From Clostridiales bacterium (GTDB taxonomy: Bacteria > Bacillota > Clostridia > Oscillospirales > Oscillospiraceae): 40,321 nucleotides of DNA. The notes below the pieces were generated by a model. It saw nothing but the letters and a program-made list of their open reading frames with translations. It was not told where the DNA came from and did not search any database. The position numbers and the translations under genes are program-made. The stretch lies in assembly GCA_004556345.1 (NCBI GenBank), contig SFHQ01000024.1, positions 1-40,321 of the forward strand, in the 5' to 3' direction. Shown here piece after piece: positions 39,668 to 40,321 of the stretch; position 1 is the first letter of the stretch, and each line of letters starts with the position of its first letter.

Positions 39668-40321
39668 TGGAGCTGCTGCGTCCAATTCTGGAGCTCGGCG
39701 TGGTGATTCCCGGCATGCTGCTTGCCTACTTCCCGGTAAAATCCAGCTTAAAGAAGCCGCTGTCAAAGCTTGTTTTGTGGCTTGTTCCGCTGCTTGCGCT
39801 GCTTTGCGCCGCCGGAGGCGTGGTGTGCTATGCGCGCCGCATGCCGACTGCGCCAGTGCTTGCAGGCCTAACCTTGCTTGCAGTCGTGATCTACATAAAA
39901 ACGCTCCGGATCTCGCTTTGGAAATCCGGAACGATTGCGTTGTCCGTCTGTGCGGTATTTGCCTGTATCAACAGCCTTGCAAGAGCGGTCAACGCTGCGA
40001 TGCTGGCCGGTTTGCCGCAGGCGCAGGCTGCGCCATGGTTCTGTCTGCGGGCCGTGATTTGCTATCATACGATCTGCTGGCTGTTTGCCGCCATCGCCTA
40101 TTATCCTGCGACGCATAGCGTGCGGAGGATGGTCGAGGATGAAAATTTTGCGCAGACCTGGTATGTGTTCTGGGTGCTGCCGCTGGTGTTCATTGCGCTG
40201 AATCTGTTTATGATCCCCAAGCATGCGGACACGCTCTATACCGGGCGTGTTTTGCAGGGGTATTTTGTGATCAGCATCGCACTTTTGTTTTTGATGCTTT
40301 TCTTCAACGCAATCTTCCTTC
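39667..40321 (+). CDS. Multi-pass membrane protein, probable sensor kinase N-terminus (cut by window end)
   Basis: The frame stays open to the end of the window (218 codons). It encodes about six hydrophobic helices joined by short loops, starting MELLRPILELGVVIPGMLL, with the late segments TWYVFWVLPLVFIALNLFM and GYFVISIALLFLMLFFNAI. No kinase motif is reached. The one-base overlap with a LytTR regulator, and the usual arrangement of such loci, make a GHKL-type histidine kinase the likely identity; its H-box and ATP-binding domain would lie just beyond the window. The N-terminal helices would sense a peptide or membrane signal. Confidence 0.75.
   Translation, partial: MELLRPILELGVVIPGMLLAYFPVKSSLKKPLSKLVLWLVPLLALLCAAGGVVCYARRMPTAPVLAGLTLLAVVIYIKTLRISLWKSGTIALSVCAVFACINSLARAVNAAMLAGLPQAQAAPWFCLRAVICYHTICWLFAAIAYYPATHSVRRMVEDENFAQTWYVFWVLPLVFIALNLFMIPKHADTLYTGRVLQGYFVISIALLFLMLFFNAIFL

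Overview
The window looks like chromosome of a GC-rich, anaerobic member of the Firmicutes, most likely an Oscillospiraceae-type clostridium. The grounds are a T-box leader on a leucine operon, strong AAGGAGG ribosome sites, SLH and Big_2 surface domains, BlaI/M56 regulators, a LytTR regulator beside a membrane kinase N-terminus, and [FeFe]-hydrogenase maturases. The species is inference. No tRNA, rRNA, CRISPR array or intact transposase was seen.

Layout. 0.2-2.9 kb: a membrane protein with an N-terminal zinc ribbon, a very long Pro/Ala/Glu linker and two Big_2 domains. 3.0-5.15 kb: proBA on the minus strand. 5.3-6.2 kb: a small unknown protein overlapping a GtrA-type membrane protein. 6.4-13.9 kb: a complete, tightly overlapping histidine operon hisZGDCBHAF-hisIE on the minus strand. 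14.1-17.0 kb: two secreted proteins (SLH-anchored, and RCC1-repeat with a C-terminal membrane anchor). 17.0-22.0 kb: a leucine T-box riboswitch (CUC specifier) and leuACDB, followed closely by a zinc-ribbon/RCC1 protein. 23.0-25.6 kb: an Old Yellow Enzyme/dienoyl-CoA-reductase-like flavoprotein and a small charged protein. 25.7-29.0 kb: a BlaI repressor and two tandem M56 (BlaR1-like) genes, both out of frame with their apparent ATG, separated by a decayed blaI copy. 29.1-32.0 kb: GreA-like factor, aldo/keto reductase, and an AlbA_2-type regulator. 32.1-35.9 kb: hydG, hydE and a TM1266-type regulator, preceded by a leader with mutually exclusive terminator and antiterminator pairings, and a HAD phosphatase whose 3' end overlaps that leader's promoter. 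36.0-36.36 kb: non-coding hairpins and a tiny ORF. 36.4-40.3 kb: a less GC-rich block with a beta-propeller-like lipoprotein and a degenerate receiver protein, divergent from a LytTR response regulator and the N-terminus of its probable kinase.

The strongest candidates for something undescribed are: (1) the LytTR/pseudo-receiver/lipoprotein locus, whose two divergent promoters flank a 20-bp-spaced direct repeat; (2) the candidate riboswitch-like leader before the hydrogenase maturation genes; (3) the duplicated BlaI/M56 cassette, in which a perfect 13-bp tandem duplication breaks the reading frame and could act as an on/off switch.

All calls come from reading the sequence. No database search was run.
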